Below, one piece after another: positions 52,746 to 61,622 of a DNA stretch of 64,000 bases. The stretch's first letter is position 1; every line of letters begins with the position of its first letter. This DNA is from Thalassospira sp. MCCC 1A03138 (GTDB taxonomy: Bacteria; Pseudomonadota; Alphaproteobacteria; Rhodospirillales; Thalassospiraceae), in contig NZ_JFJY01000011.1 in the NCBI RefSeq assembly GCF_002115785.1, forward strand, positions 62,001-126,000, in the 5' to 3' direction. The position numbers and the translations under genes were made by a program. The notes beneath the pieces are model-generated. The model was not told the DNA's origin. It was given only the letters and a program-made list of their open reading frames with translations, and did no database searches.

Positions 52746-53351
52746 ATGATAGTGGAACAGGGCACGCGCGAACGGATTGTCGAAGCTGCGGATCAGCTGT
52801 TTTATCAACAGGGGTTCGAGCCGACCTCCTTTGCGGATATAGCGGCCAAGGTCGGCATATCGCGTGGCAATTTCTATTATCACTTTAAAACCAAGGACGA
52901 GATTCTTGATGCCGTGATCAATCGGCGTCTGACCAATACCGAACAGATGCTTGATCACTGGGAAGCCACCGGAGAAGACCCGGTCGCCCGCATTCGAAGT
53001 TTCATTCATATTCTGATCGTGAACGGGGAAAAAATCCGACGCTACGGATGTCCGGTCGGAACACTTTCTGCCGAACTGGCAAAGCTCAATCATGCTGCGC
53101 AGAGTGACGCGGTGGGACTTTTTACCCTTTTTCGCGTCTGGCTAGGTCGGCAGTTCACACGACTTGGCTTTGCCGAACGATCGGACGGTATGGCGATGCA
53201 TTTGCTTGCGCGCAGTCAGGGTGTGGCGGCGCTTGCCAATGCGTTTGGTGATGAAAAATTCGTCCAGTACGAAGTCGATCAGATGTGTGACTGGCTGGAG
53301 GGACAGATGCGGTCGCTTCGTACCCGGAACAACCATGCAGCAACCAAATGA
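52746..53351 (+). CDS. TetR family transcriptional regulator
   Basis: This 201-residue regulator has a helix-turn-helix near residues 10-55 (RIVEAADQLFYQQGFEPTSF then AAKVGISRGNFYYHFKTKDE) and a C-terminal helical effector domain with YGCPVGTLSAELAKLNHAAQ, a pattern seen in TetR proteins of the AcrR/QacR-like type. It probably represses itself and the following yciI, 15 bp downstream, through the two sites upstream. The effector is unknown. Confidence 0.92.
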   Translation: MIVEQGTRERIVEAADQLFYQQGFEPTSFADIAAKVGISRGNFYYHFKTKDEILDAVINRRLTNTEQMLDHWEATGEDPVARIRSFIHILIVNGEKIRRYGCPVGTLSAELAKLNHAAQSDAVGLFTLFRVWLGRQFTRLGFAERSDGMAMHLLARSQGVAALANAFGDEKFVQYEVDQMCDWLEGQMRSLRTRNNHAATK

Positions 53352-53366
53352 TCAGGGATAAGAACA

Positions 53367-53654
53367 ATGTTCACCATTTTACTGACGTTTTCGGAGAATC
53401 GAGCGAAGGCATCGCAGTTTATGGAGGGCCATAAACAATGGATCAGCCAGGGGTTTGATGAGGGCGTGTTTCTGGTGGTCGGCAATCTCCAACCCAATCG
53501 GGGTGGTGGAATTCTTGCGCACAATACGACCATGGAAGAGTTAACGGAACGTTTGAATGCCGACCCGTTTGTCATCGAAAAAATCGTCGAGGCCGAAATC
53601 ATCGAAATCACCCCGGCCAGAACGGATGAACGTTTGGAATTCCTGATGGCGTAA
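53367..53654 (+). CDS. YciI family protein
   Basis: This 95-residue ferredoxin-like-fold protein contains the YciI-type pattern FMEGHKQWISQGFDEGVFLV with the conserved His, and later NADPFVIEKIVEAEIIEI. Members include dehydrochlorinase-like or isomerase-like enzymes, but most have unknown roles. It is in an operon with the TetR gene before it and probably with tag after it (31 bp gap). Confidence 0.83.
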   Translation: MFTILLTFSENRAKASQFMEGHKQWISQGFDEGVFLVVGNLQPNRGGGILAHNTTMEELTERLNADPFVIEKIVEAEIIEITPARTDERLEFLMA

Positions 53655-53685
53655 TATCTCCGGGAATAAGAAAAGAGGGGGCAGT

Positions 53686-54291
53686 ATGGGAACCACAACG
53701 ATCAGTGCAGACGGCAAAACACGCTGTAAATGGTGTGATGCAGCACCTGAATTTGATGTCTATCACGATACGGAATGGGGCTTTCCTGTTGTTGATGATC
53801 GCCGGTTATTTGAAAAGATCTGTCTGGAAGGTTTTCAGTCCGGCCTGAGCTGGCGTACCATTCTGGCCAAACGCGAGAATTTCCGCACCGTATTCCATGA
53901 CTTCGATTCTGATCTTGTTGCTAAGTTTACAGATCGTGATGTTGAGCGGCTGCTTCGGGATGCGGGCATTATTCGCCACCGTGGCAAGATCGAAGCCGTC
54001 ATCAACAACGCCAAACGTGCGCGTGAAATGGTGGCACTAGAAGGATCGCTTGCTGCCTACTTCTGGCGGTTCGAGCCAAGGGAGGATTCTGTTGCAAAGC
54101 CGCAGACTGCATCCATGTCTGAAATTTCGGTCGCACTTTCAAAGGATCTGAAAAAACGGGGTTGGAAGTTTGTTGGCCCAACGACCGTCTATGCCTTTAT
54201 GCAGGCAATGGGCTTGATTAACGATCATGCAGAAGGATGCTTTATGCGACCGGTAATCGATGCTGCGCGCCGGGAATTTGAACGGCCGTGA
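53686..54291 (+). CDS. tag: DNA-3-methyladenine glycosylase I
   Basis: This 201-residue base-excision repair enzyme removes 3-methyladenine from DNA. It shows CKWCDAAPEFDVYHDTEWGFPV (zinc Cys and His in segments), LFEKICLEGFQSGLSWRTILAKRENFR, and at the C-terminus the zinc ligands in INDHAEGCF. Length is as usual for Tag. Grouping with a TetR regulator and YciI hints at regulation by a chemical stress; this is inference. Confidence 0.95.
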   Translation: MGTTTISADGKTRCKWCDAAPEFDVYHDTEWGFPVVDDRRLFEKICLEGFQSGLSWRTILAKRENFRTVFHDFDSDLVAKFTDRDVERLLRDAGIIRHRGKIEAVINNAKRAREMVALEGSLAAYFWRFEPREDSVAKPQTASMSEISVALSKDLKKRGWKFVGPTTVYAFMQAMGLINDHAEGCFMRPVIDAARREFERP

Positions 54292-54471
54292 TTTTAGAGA
54301 AGGTGGCGATGCCAGACCTAGGGTCAGGAGCGGATCGGGGATCGGGATATTGGTCCAGCATCGCCTTGACCCAACAATGCCAAATGAAGTTCATTTGGTG
54401 AAATCGAATGTAAATTTAAATTCGATAGAAAAAATCTATTATTATGGATTCTTTAGCGGAAGCCGACAGCT
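54292..54471. other. Convergent intergenic region with stacked inverted repeats
   Basis: CCAAATGAA-G-TTCATTTGG (54380-54398) is a perfect 19-bp dyad. At once after it come TCGAAT...ATTCGA (54404-54425) and TAGA-AAAAA-TCTA (about 54426-54438). The region lies between tag (rightward) and a histidine kinase gene (leftward) and is much more AT-rich than its surroundings. It may act as a two-way terminator, but the GC-poor stems are unusual for that. Confidence 0.4.
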
Positions 54472-55932
54472 TCACACTATGGCCCGGAGCTGCACGCAAA
54501 ACGTTGCGCCATCCGGCCCTGTTGCGCTCAGGCGAAGGTCCCCTTCATGGGCCAGGATCAGTTCCCTTGCGATGGCAAGGCCAAGACCGGTTCCGCCTTT
54601 CCTGCCGGTTGCGGCGAACGGGACAAACAGATTTTTGATTGCCTTTTCAGGTAGGCCGGGCCCGTTATCCATGATCAGGATTTCAGCAAACGCGTCCTCT
54701 TTATTCTGATCATTTGCAGGTGCCAGTTTGATGGTCACCTCAGTTGCCCCGGCATCCAACGGATTGCGGATCAGGTTGCTGAAGGCACGAAAAAGCTGAT
54801 CATAATCGGCTTCAATCATCAGTTCCGGCGGCAGCTCGATATGGATTTTGGCCTTGCAGGTTTCCTTGGCCGTATCGAGGCTTTCCGGCGCCAGAAGACT
54901 TTCACCACCATTCTGCAACAGCACCTGATCGCGCACTTCCTCGATCAATTCGATCAGGGTAAATCGCGCGATATCAAGTGTTGGTGGTGCTTCACGGGCA
55001 AAAGACAGCGTTTGTTCGCTTATATAAACCGCACGCTCCATCGATGATAACAGGCGGGGGACGACAGCACGGACTTCCTGATCCTCGCTTTGGGCGAGCT
55101 TCTCGGTCATCAGCATTGAGGTTGCCAATGCATTGCGCAGGTCGTGGCTGATTTTTGTTGCCGCGGTTCCAAGAGCCGCAAGACGACGACGTTGGTTTAA
55201 CATTGCCTGTAAATCGTTCTGCATATTGGCCAGTTCGTGCCGGGCGATGCCAATTTCATCGTCACGATCATCTGGCACGATGACTGATCCCTGATCCTGC
55301 GGATTTTCGCGAAAACGGATCATGTCGCTGGTTAATGTTCGCATCGGCCGGACCAGAAGCCGGTTCAACGCAAAATAAACCAGCCCAGCGGTAAAGAAAG
55401 AGATCACCAGCGATAACCCCATCACCCGCCAGCCGAAATTGCGCATGTCTTCTGCCAGACCGTGTTCATGAACCAGTATTTCAATTTCGAAGTCCGGTGC
55501 CATGGATGGCATGCCAACCACACGCAACATGCGATCATGCGGCTGGGTCAGGGTCGAAAGACCTTCATACAATGCCATCAGGATGGAAAAGGTCGTCAGA
55601 TCGACGTCATGATCGACCTTTGCGGGCATATCATCGCGCTGAAGCAGCAATTTGCGATCATCTCGGCGTAAAATAACCGCTTCTATCCCGGCATTGGACA
55701 ACAGTTCCTTTTCCAGATCATCGGGGATCATCTGATCGGGGGTTGCTTCCAGCGCCAGGGCGGCAAGATAGCCGGAATCAAGATGGGCTTTGAGCCAGTC
55801 GACCCGATAGCGAGCAACAGACGGTGCAAAGACGAAAATCTCTGCCAGCATGACAAAGCCGACAGTCAGCACCAGCAGGCGTGCAGATAGCGATTTGGCC
55901 CATGGGGGCAGTTTGAGATGCGGGCGTTCCAT
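54472..55932 (-). CDS. Membrane sensor histidine kinase
   Basis: This 486-residue two-component kinase has TM1 near 17-37, a periplasmic sensor of about 130 residues and TM2 near 170-195. A HAMP-like linker follows, then the phosphoacceptor His in ATKISHDLRNALA and an ATPase domain. The ATPase domain shows an N box (NLIRNPLDAGATEVTI), G1 (DNGPGLPEKAI) and G2 (GRKGGTGLGLAIA). No response regulator is adjacent, so it is an orphan. The signal is unknown. Confidence 0.92.
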   Translation of the reverse strand: MERPHLKLPPWAKSLSARLLVLTVGFVMLAEIFVFAPSVARYRVDWLKAHLDSGYLAALALEATPDQMIPDDLEKELLSNAGIEAVILRRDDRKLLLQRDDMPAKVDHDVDLTTFSILMALYEGLSTLTQPHDRMLRVVGMPSMAPDFEIEILVHEHGLAEDMRNFGWRVMGLSLVISFFTAGLVYFALNRLLVRPMRTLTSDMIRFRENPQDQGSVIVPDDRDDEIGIARHELANMQNDLQAMLNQRRRLAALGTAATKISHDLRNALATSMLMTEKLAQSEDQEVRAVVPRLLSSMERAVYISEQTLSFAREAPPTLDIARFTLIELIEEVRDQVLLQNGGESLLAPESLDTAKETCKAKIHIELPPELMIEADYDQLFRAFSNLIRNPLDAGATEVTIKLAPANDQNKEDAFAEILIMDNGPGLPEKAIKNLFVPFAATGRKGGTGLGLAIARELILAHEGDLRLSATGPDGATFCVQLRAIV

Positions 55933-56000
55933 GACAAATGTTAGCCAGAGACGGGGAAAAATGTACAGTGTTTCAGAAGCTTGCCCCCACTCTGACCGTC

Positions 56001-57428
56001 CTAGCCGAATTTCAGCAGGAAGCGGACGATCTTGCGAGTCTTTTCGCTAAACAGGCTGGGGGTGTACCACGCGCCGGCAACGCGTTTGGACAATTCGCCA
56101 AGAGTCGGATAAGGCGCGATCATTCCGGCAATTGCCCCGATTTTCATTTTCTGTGATATGGCCAGCGACCAGAGGCCGATAAGTTCCCCGGCTTGGTGAC
56201 CAACAATACCGGCACCAAGGATTTTACCGCGTGTTGTGGTCACGATTTTGATAAAGCCTTTGGTTCGGGCTTCGGCCCGTGCGCGATCATTTTCCGCGTA
56301 TTGCCAGGTAACGACCCTGATTGCATCGCCAAATTTTTCGCGTGCTGCGGTTTCGCTCAAGCCAACCTGTGCCAGTTCCGGATTGGTATAAGTCACCCAT
56401 GGAACCGCTTTGTGATCGACTTTGGCTGGCAGGCGGAACAAGGCGTTACGAATCACAATGCCAGCATCGTAACCAGCCATATGGGTAAATTGCAGACCAC
56501 CGGTGACATCTCCAATGGCAAAGATTTTGGAATTGCTGGTGCGTAATCGTTTGTCGACATTGATCCCGCGCCCGCTGTATGTCACCCCGGCCGCGTCGAG
56601 GCCAAGATCATCGACAGTCGGTTTTCGTCCTGTTGCAATCAGAAGGTGGCTGCCTTCGATGGTGATATCTGCACCGTTATGCTCGATGATAACGCGTATC
56701 TGATCGTCATGTGTCTCCACCCGCTTGGTTTTGATCTTTTCATACAGGCTTATGCCAGAAGACTCGATCATATCGCGAACCACAGCCACAAGATCGGGAT
56801 CGTCCTTTGGCAGGATCGTTGCCATTTCGATTACGGTGACTTTTGCGCCAAGCTGCTGGTGTGCCTGTGCCATTTCAAGGCCGATGGGGCCACCGCCAAT
56901 GATGATCAGGTGATCAGGGCAAATCCGGTTTTCAAAGATTGTTTCGTTGGTAAAATACGGGACGGCGTCAATCCCGTCGATTGGTGGAACGACTGCACGT
57001 GACCCGGTCGCAATCACAAACCGTTTGGCGTGAATGCGTTTGCCGTCGGCGATGACCTCGTTCGGGCCAGTAAAATGTGCTTTGGCCTCGATAACCCGAC
57101 AGCCGAGTTTTTCAAATCTTTCAACCGAGTCATGCGGTGCAATACCGGCGATGACAGAATGGACATGATCCATGGTGCGCGCAAAGTCGATTGCCAACGG
57201 GTCGGTGCCGACACCAAATTGAAATGCTGTCCGGGCATTCTCGGCCGCGTGTGCCGCAGCCAGCAATGCCTTGGACGGAACGCAACCGGTATTCAGGCAG
57301 TCGCCGCCCATCTTGCCTTTTTCTATCAGGACAACATCGGCACCCATCTGGACAGCACCGGCAGCAACCGAAAGCCCGCCTGATCCGGCGCCAATGATAC
57401 AGATGTCTGTTTTGATTATGTCGCTCAT
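56001..57428 (-). CDS. Mercuric-reductase/lipoamide-dehydrogenase-like flavoprotein
   Basis: This 475-residue FAD-dependent disulfide oxidoreductase binds FAD via IGAGSGGLSVAAGA. The redox cysteines lie in GGDCLNTGCVPSK and NAD(P)H binds IIGGGPIGLEMAQ. A dimerisation domain at the C-terminus contains PWVTYTNPELAQVG and later HQAGELIGL. It lacks the C-terminal vicinal cysteines of true mercuric reductase (the C-terminus ends VRFLLKFG), so mercury is not the likely substrate. It overlaps the upstream TVP38-like gene by four bases (ATGA), a pairing seen in many proteobacteria. Confidence 0.9.
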   Translation of the reverse strand: MSDIIKTDICIIGAGSGGLSVAAGAVQMGADVVLIEKGKMGGDCLNTGCVPSKALLAAAHAAENARTAFQFGVGTDPLAIDFARTMDHVHSVIAGIAPHDSVERFEKLGCRVIEAKAHFTGPNEVIADGKRIHAKRFVIATGSRAVVPPIDGIDAVPYFTNETIFENRICPDHLIIIGGGPIGLEMAQAHQQLGAKVTVIEMATILPKDDPDLVAVVRDMIESSGISLYEKIKTKRVETHDDQIRVIIEHNGADITIEGSHLLIATGRKPTVDDLGLDAAGVTYSGRGINVDKRLRTSNSKIFAIGDVTGGLQFTHMAGYDAGIVIRNALFRLPAKVDHKAVPWVTYTNPELAQVGLSETAAREKFGDAIRVVTWQYAENDRARAEARTKGFIKIVTTTRGKILGAGIVGHQAGELIGLWSLAISQKMKIGAIAGMIAPYPTLGELSKRVAGAWYTPSLFSEKTRKIVRFLLKFG

Positions 57429-58216
57429 CGGGTGTTTGCCCCGCTATTGCGGTTACGGAATTTTTTATAGGCCACCGGGATCATTGCCAGCACAGCCAGG
57501 CCGATGATCGGGGTTAGAATGCGGGGGTCAAAAATAATGCCAAGATCGGGCGTCTTGCCCTGATCAAACAGTGCACCCAAACCATCCCCGATTGAAACAT
57601 ACACAAAGGTGCCCGGGATAATGCCAACTGCCGTGCCCATAACAAATGACCGAAATTTCACCCCCAGCAGAGCCGGGACCAGATTAACCAGCCAGAACGG
57701 AAATAACGGTACAAGCCGCAGGACCATAAGGTAGCTGAATGCGTTTTCGGCAAAGCCTGCTTCCATTTTACGGATTGCACTTCCGGCCTTGTCGCGCATG
57801 AGGTCATAAAAGGCATAGCGTGCGGCAAGATAAACGACTGTCGCGCCAATGGTCGCGGCAATCACGACATAACCCGTGCCCAGCCACGCCCCGAACAGAA
57901 ACCCGCCAACAATGGTCAGTATCGACCCCACCGGAAGCGACAGGGCAACGGCAATGGTGTAGCCCGCCATAAAGGTAGCAACGCTCAGAACCGGATTATC
58001 TGCGACGAAATTCTGCAAAATGTCTCGATTCTCGCGCAGGGTTTCGAACGATAAATAATCCACTGCACCAAATAGCCACGCGAGCACCAATCCGGCAATC
58101 AGGATCGAGACCGGCAGAAATTTGCGCCAAAGTGGCGTTCTGACGCTGGTCGCTTGCCCGGACTTGGAATGATCTTTGGTCGTGTGCTCTGACGTCATTG
58201 AATGTGTCTTGGTCAT
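57425..58216 (-). CDS. TVP38/TMEM64 (VTT domain) membrane protein
   Basis: This protein of about 263 residues has a hydrophilic N-terminus then about six membrane segments. The VTT signature lies in the centre: GYTIAVALSLPVGSILTIVGGFLFG and MVLRLVPLFPFWLVNLVPALLGV in segments. DedA-like VTT proteins are linked to lipid scrambling or transport. It is co-translated with the flavoprotein gene downstream. The start is unclear: ATG 58216 is used, with ATG 58198 and TTG 58261 as alternatives and no clear ribosome site for any. Confidence 0.85.
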   Translation of the reverse strand: MTKTHSMTSEHTTKDHSKSGQATSVRTPLWRKFLPVSILIAGLVLAWLFGAVDYLSFETLRENRDILQNFVADNPVLSVATFMAGYTIAVALSLPVGSILTIVGGFLFGAWLGTGYVVIAATIGATVVYLAARYAFYDLMRDKAGSAIRKMEAGFAENAFSYLMVLRLVPLFPFWLVNLVPALLGVKFRSFVMGTAVGIIPGTFVYVSIGDGLGALFDQGKTPDLGIIFDPRILTPIIGLAVLAMIPVAYKKFRNRNSGANTR

Positions 58217-58437
58217 TGATTTTACTGTCTTAACCGTCTCTCTGAGGGAAGCGGTTTTCAAAGGATTGCATGTCTTGGCCGAACAATAGAGCGAAAAAGC
58301 ACGAGATGTTTATGAACTGCTTTCACCATTGCGTGAGGCCACCGGGAAACACCCATATGGATTCAAAGACGGATAGGTATGATTGCCGGGTGCGTGATGC
58401 TTGACGTCGGGGAAACCAAGTCGTATCGTCGGATTGC

Positions 58438-58492
58438 TTCGTGGGATTTGTCGACCGGCTTGCGACCACGTAAAAAATCGCTAAAGAGGGTA
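58438..58492 (+). promoter_or_regulatory. SAM-II riboswitch upstream of metZ
   Basis: The P1 stem is CGTGG (58440-58444) with CCACG (58466-58470). The loop carries the conserved GATTTG...ACCGGCTTGC, and the pseudoknot strand reads TCGCTAAAGAGGG after an A-rich linker. This matches the SAM-II (metA-type) consensus closely. Binding of S-adenosylmethionine should reduce metZ expression. The rest of 58217-58437 shows no other element I recognise. Confidence 0.88.
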
Positions 58493-58505
58493 ATCGTGGC
58501 TTCGG

Positions 58506-58537
58506 CCCTGACCCATCGTGCCGGTCAGGGTTTTTTT
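58506..58537 (+). terminator. Intrinsic terminator controlled by the SAM-II riboswitch
   Basis: CCCTGACC-CATCGTGCC-GGTCAGGG is followed by TTTTTTT, 13 bp after the aptamer and 45 bp before the metZ start. This indicates transcriptional rather than purely translational control. Confidence 0.85.
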
Positions 58538-58582
58538 GTGTCCGGCGCATCCCAATATGACCGGGCATATAGGAGCAAGACG

Positions 58583-59785
58583 ATGACAACCGAAAAAAAG
58601 GCTTCTGATAAATGGCGTGCGGCCACCCGTTCAGTTCGTGGTGGTACGGCGCGCAGCGGGTTCAATGAGACCTCTGAAGCCATTTTCATGAATTCCGGCT
58701 ATGTTTATGACAGCGCTGCCGAGGCTGAAGCATCTTTTGATGGTACCGGCCCGGAACGTTTTGTGTATTCGCGTTTTGCCAATCCGACCGTGGGGATGTT
58801 CGAAGACCGTCTGGCGTTGCTCGAAGGTGCCAAATACTGCCGTGCAACCGCATCTGGCATGTCCGCCGTTTGGAATGCCCTGATTGCGTGCACAAAGGCG
58901 GGCGGTCGTGTTGTTGGTTCGCGGGCACTTTTCGGTTCGTGCGAGTTTATCCTGACGACCCTTCTGCCGCGGTTTGGTGTTGAAACCGAACTGGTGGACG
59001 GCACAGACCATGCTGCGTGGGAAAAGGCATTGTCGAAACCGGCTGATGCCGTTTTCCTTGAAACGCCGTCCAACCCGACCTTGGAAGTCATCGATATCGC
59101 ATTTGTCGCCGATCTGGCGCATAAGGCCGGTGCCAAAGTTGTTGTTGATAACGTTTTTGCGACACCTATCCTGCAAAAGCCGATGGAACTGGGCGCAGAC
59201 ATTGTTGTCTATTCCGCGACCAAGCATATCGATGGTCAGGGACGCTGTCTTGGTGGCGCGATCCTTTTCAATGACAAGGAATGGCACGATAACCACCTGA
59301 CAACGTTCCTGCGCCACACCGGGCCCAGTATGAGCCCGTTCAACGCATGGGTTCTGCTTAAAGGTCTCGAAACGCTTGGTCTGCGTATTGATCAGCATAT
59401 TCGCAATGCAACAGCACTTGCCGGGTTCCTTTCGGAACAGCCGCAGGTATCGCGCGTTATCTATCCGGGGCTCGAAAGCCATCCGCAACATGAACTGGCG
59501 ATGAAACAGATGTCGGGGCGTGGTGGTGGATTGATCGCGATCGAACTCGCCGGTGGAAAGTCGGCTGCTTTCTCGTTGCTTGATAACCTACAGCTTATTG
59601 ATATTTCAAACAATCTTGGTGATGCCAAAAGCCTTGCTACGCACCCATGGACCACGACCCATCAGCGTGTTCCGGCGGAAGACAAGATCACGATGGGGAT
59701 CACCGAGGGCATGCTGCGATTGTCCGTCGGTCTCGAAGATATTGATGATCTGAAAGAAGATCTGTCTGCCGCGTTGCGCGTATAA
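58583..59785 (+). CDS. metZ: O-succinylhomoserine sulfhydrylase
   Basis: This 400-residue PLP enzyme of the Cys/Met metabolism family forms homocysteine from O-succinylhomoserine and sulfide. It shows ERFVYSRFANPTVGMFEDRLALLEGA, the PLP-phosphate loop ATASGMSAVWNAL, FLETPSNPTLEV, the PLP lysine in VYSATKHIDGQGRCLGG, and the C-terminal HQRVPAEDKITMGITEGMLRLSVGLE in segments. The ATG at 58583 has AGGAGC upstream; the frame reaches 58379 but runs through the riboswitch. It is controlled by the SAM-II element and terminator before it. Confidence 0.95.
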   Translation: MTTEKKASDKWRAATRSVRGGTARSGFNETSEAIFMNSGYVYDSAAEAEASFDGTGPERFVYSRFANPTVGMFEDRLALLEGAKYCRATASGMSAVWNALIACTKAGGRVVGSRALFGSCEFILTTLLPRFGVETELVDGTDHAAWEKALSKPADAVFLETPSNPTLEVIDIAFVADLAHKAGAKVVVDNVFATPILQKPMELGADIVVYSATKHIDGQGRCLGGAILFNDKEWHDNHLTTFLRHTGPSMSPFNAWVLLKGLETLGLRIDQHIRNATALAGFLSEQPQVSRVIYPGLESHPQHELAMKQMSGRGGGLIAIELAGGKSAAFSLLDNLQLIDISNNLGDAKSLATHPWTTTHQRVPAEDKITMGITEGMLRLSVGLEDIDDLKEDLSAALRV

Positions 59786-59816
59786 CAGGTAGCAGGTTCG
59801 GCGATAAGCCTATCCT

Positions 59817-59844
59817 AGGCGGTCCGTATCTGCACGGACCGCCT
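59817..59844 (+). terminator. Terminator of metZ
   Basis: AGGCGGTCCGT and ACGGACCGCCT pair perfectly over 11 bp around ATCTGC, then TTT. It lies 31 bp after the stop. Confidence 0.78.
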
Positions 59845-59911
59845 TTTGCTTTGCCGAGAAAATATGTGATCGGGATCGCTAATTGGTGACAGACATCTGG
59901 CACTTGGGGCG

Positions 59912-59939
59912 TTGACTGTCTAAATAAGACCCAGATAAT
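59912..59939 (+). promoter_or_regulatory. Probable apaG-folE promoter
   Basis: TTGACT (59912-59917) and GATAAT (59934-59939) with 16 bp between them, 60 bp before apaG. Confidence 0.5.
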
Positions 59940-59999
59940 GCCGAAAAGCGCAACGCCCTTGGCAGAAGGAACGGAATAAGAATTGGCCTGGAGTTTTGC

Positions 60000-60392
60000 A
60001 TGTATTCATCCGTGACCCGCGACATAAAAGTATCCGTCCAACCTGTGTTCCTTGACGAACAGTCGGACCCGGACACCCATCGTTATGTCTGGGCCTATCG
60101 GGTTGTTATCGAAAACCAGGGCCCGAAAACTGTACAGCTTTTGAACCGTTACTGGCGTATCACCGATTCCCGTGGATCAACCCAGGAAGTCCGGGGATCG
60201 GGGGTTGTCGGCGAACAGCCGGTTCTGGCAAGCGGCGAAAGTTTCAATTACACGAGCGGCGCGCCTTTGGCGACGCCAAGCGGTTTCATGGTTGGGACAT
60301 ATGAAATGATCGACATGGATGGAAACCGGTTTGATATTGAAATTCCAGCATTTTCGCTCGACAGTCCGCATAGCAAGCGCACACTGAATTAA
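60000..60392 (+). CDS. apaG: ApaG domain protein (Co2+/Mg2+ efflux ApaG)
   Basis: This 130-residue immunoglobulin-fold protein matches ApaG along its length: [54 protein letters not shown] and [20 protein letters not shown] in segments. Its biochemical role is still debated (linked to cobalt/magnesium and stress). The ATG at 60000 is close to a GGAG ribosome site. It lies 63 bp before folE and is probably co-transcribed. Confidence 0.94.
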   Translation: MYSSVTRDIKVSVQPVFLDEQSDPDTHRYVWAYRVVIENQGPKTVQLLNRYWRITDSRGSTQEVRGSGVVGEQPVLASGESFNYTSGAPLATPSGFMVGTYEMIDMDGNRFDIEIPAFSLDSPHSKRTLN

Positions 60393-60455
60393 ATGAACCA
60401 AGATCAGGGTCGGGAGCACATGACCCACAGGACAGAGTTGTAAAGAGGAAGCCAT

Positions 60456-61046
60456 ATGTGCAGCGAAACCAGCGCCGTGAAACGCCCATCGCAAGAAGAA
60501 GCAGAAGAAGCCGTCCGTACCCTGCTTCGCTGGGCGGGCGATGATCCTGATCGTGAAGGTCTACGGGGAACACCAGACCGTGTTGTGCGGTCTTACGGTG
60601 AATTTTTCGCGGGCTATCAACAGGATCCCGCAGAAATTTTGCGTCGTACCTTCGAGGAAACCGATGGTTACGACGAGATGGTCGTGCTGCGTGACATTCG
60701 TGTTGAGTCCTATTGCGAACATCACATGGTGCCGATTATCGGTGTTGCGCATGTTGCCTATCTGCCGCGCCGCCGGGTCGTTGGCATTTCCAAGCTGGCC
60801 CGTGTTGTCGAAGTTTACGCAAAACGCCTGCAGATTCAGGAAAAAATGACCGCACAGGTCGCCAATACCATTCAGGAAGAACTTGATCCGCTCGGTGTTG
60901 CGGTTGTGATTGACGCCAACCATCAGTGCATGAGCACACGCGGCATTCACAAGACCGGTGTTTCGATGGTGACCAGCCGGATGCTTGGGGCATTTCGCGA
61001 TGATCCGATCACAAGGCGCGAGTTTTTCGCGATGATCGGTCGCTAG
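60456..61046 (+). CDS. folE: GTP cyclohydrolase I
   Basis: This 196-residue enzyme makes dihydroneopterin triphosphate, the first step to folate. It has the zinc ligands Cys and His in [19 protein letters not shown], the substrate loop [14 protein letters not shown], and [15 protein letters not shown] with the third zinc Cys. Length and motifs fit the type IA enzyme. GAGGAAGCC precedes the ATG. Confidence 0.96.
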   Translation: MCSETSAVKRPSQEEAEEAVRTLLRWAGDDPDREGLRGTPDRVVRSYGEFFAGYQQDPAEILRRTFEETDGYDEMVVLRDIRVESYCEHHMVPIIGVAHVAYLPRRRVVGISKLARVVEVYAKRLQIQEKMTAQVANTIQEELDPLGVAVVIDANHQCMSTRGIHKTGVSMVTSRMLGAFRDDPITRREFFAMIGR

Positions 61047-61066
61047 ATTTTTCGGTTACGATGAAC

Positions 61067-61091
61067 AAAGGCTGCCTTTCGGGCGGCCTTT
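61067..61091. terminator. Terminator between folE and the cytochrome c' gene
   Basis: AAAGGCTGCC pairs with GGGCGGCCTTT (one G-T and one extra G). Short T runs on either strand allow it to serve both convergent genes. Confidence 0.55.
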
Positions 61092-61110
61092 GTCATATGC
61101 ACGGTTATAT

Positions 61111-61581
61111 TCAGTCGGAACGAAACTGCTGGTGGCAAGATTTGCACGTTTGCAGCACGTTGCGGAATGCATCGTTAAACTGACCAGCATCGCCGCTGCC
61201 TGATGCAACATCTTTGGCGGCAATGGTTTTCAGCATGTCAGCATTCATCGCCAGCTCATCCGAGAGCTGGGAAAAAGCATCCCATTTTTCCCAGATTTCC
61301 GGGGATGCCTCGGATGGGGTATCGGTGCTTTCGCTTGGAAACAGTTCGGTAAAAGCCGATCCTGCGTGGCTGCTGATTTTGATCGCTGCTAGTTCGACCT
61401 TGGCAGGATCATAGGGCAGCTCGCCGTTTAAAATCGGCACCATCATCTTCACCTGTTTTCCGATGATTTTCATGCTGTCCATGCGTTCTTTGACAACGCC
61501 GGTCGCCCCATCGTGGGCAAAGGCAGCAACGCTGGTTACAGCGGAAAGAAGGGCCGCGCCAATAAGTATTCCGGTTCTCAT
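61111..61581 (-). CDS. Cytochrome c'
   Basis: This 156-residue exported four-helix heme protein has a signal peptide ending near residue 22 (SVAAFA before HDGATG). The single CxxCH heme motif near the C-terminus is CKSCH in NVLQTCKSCHQQFRSD. The N-terminal VVKERMDSMKIIGKQVKMM helix is typical of class II cytochromes c. These bind NO or CO and help detoxify NO. The ATG at 61581 is chosen because it gives the signal peptide. It is 41 bp after the fructosamine kinase-like gene on the same strand. Confidence 0.9.
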   Translation of the reverse strand: MRTGILIGAALLSAVTSVAAFAHDGATGVVKERMDSMKIIGKQVKMMVPILNGELPYDPAKVELAAIKISSHAGSAFTELFPSESTDTPSEASPEIWEKWDAFSQLSDELAMNADMLKTIAAKDVASGSGDAGQFNDAFRNVLQTCKSCHQQFRSD

Positions 61582-61622
61582 AAGCCTGTTTCTGGGTTGT
61601 GTTTGAAAGCTGATTTTGCCCG

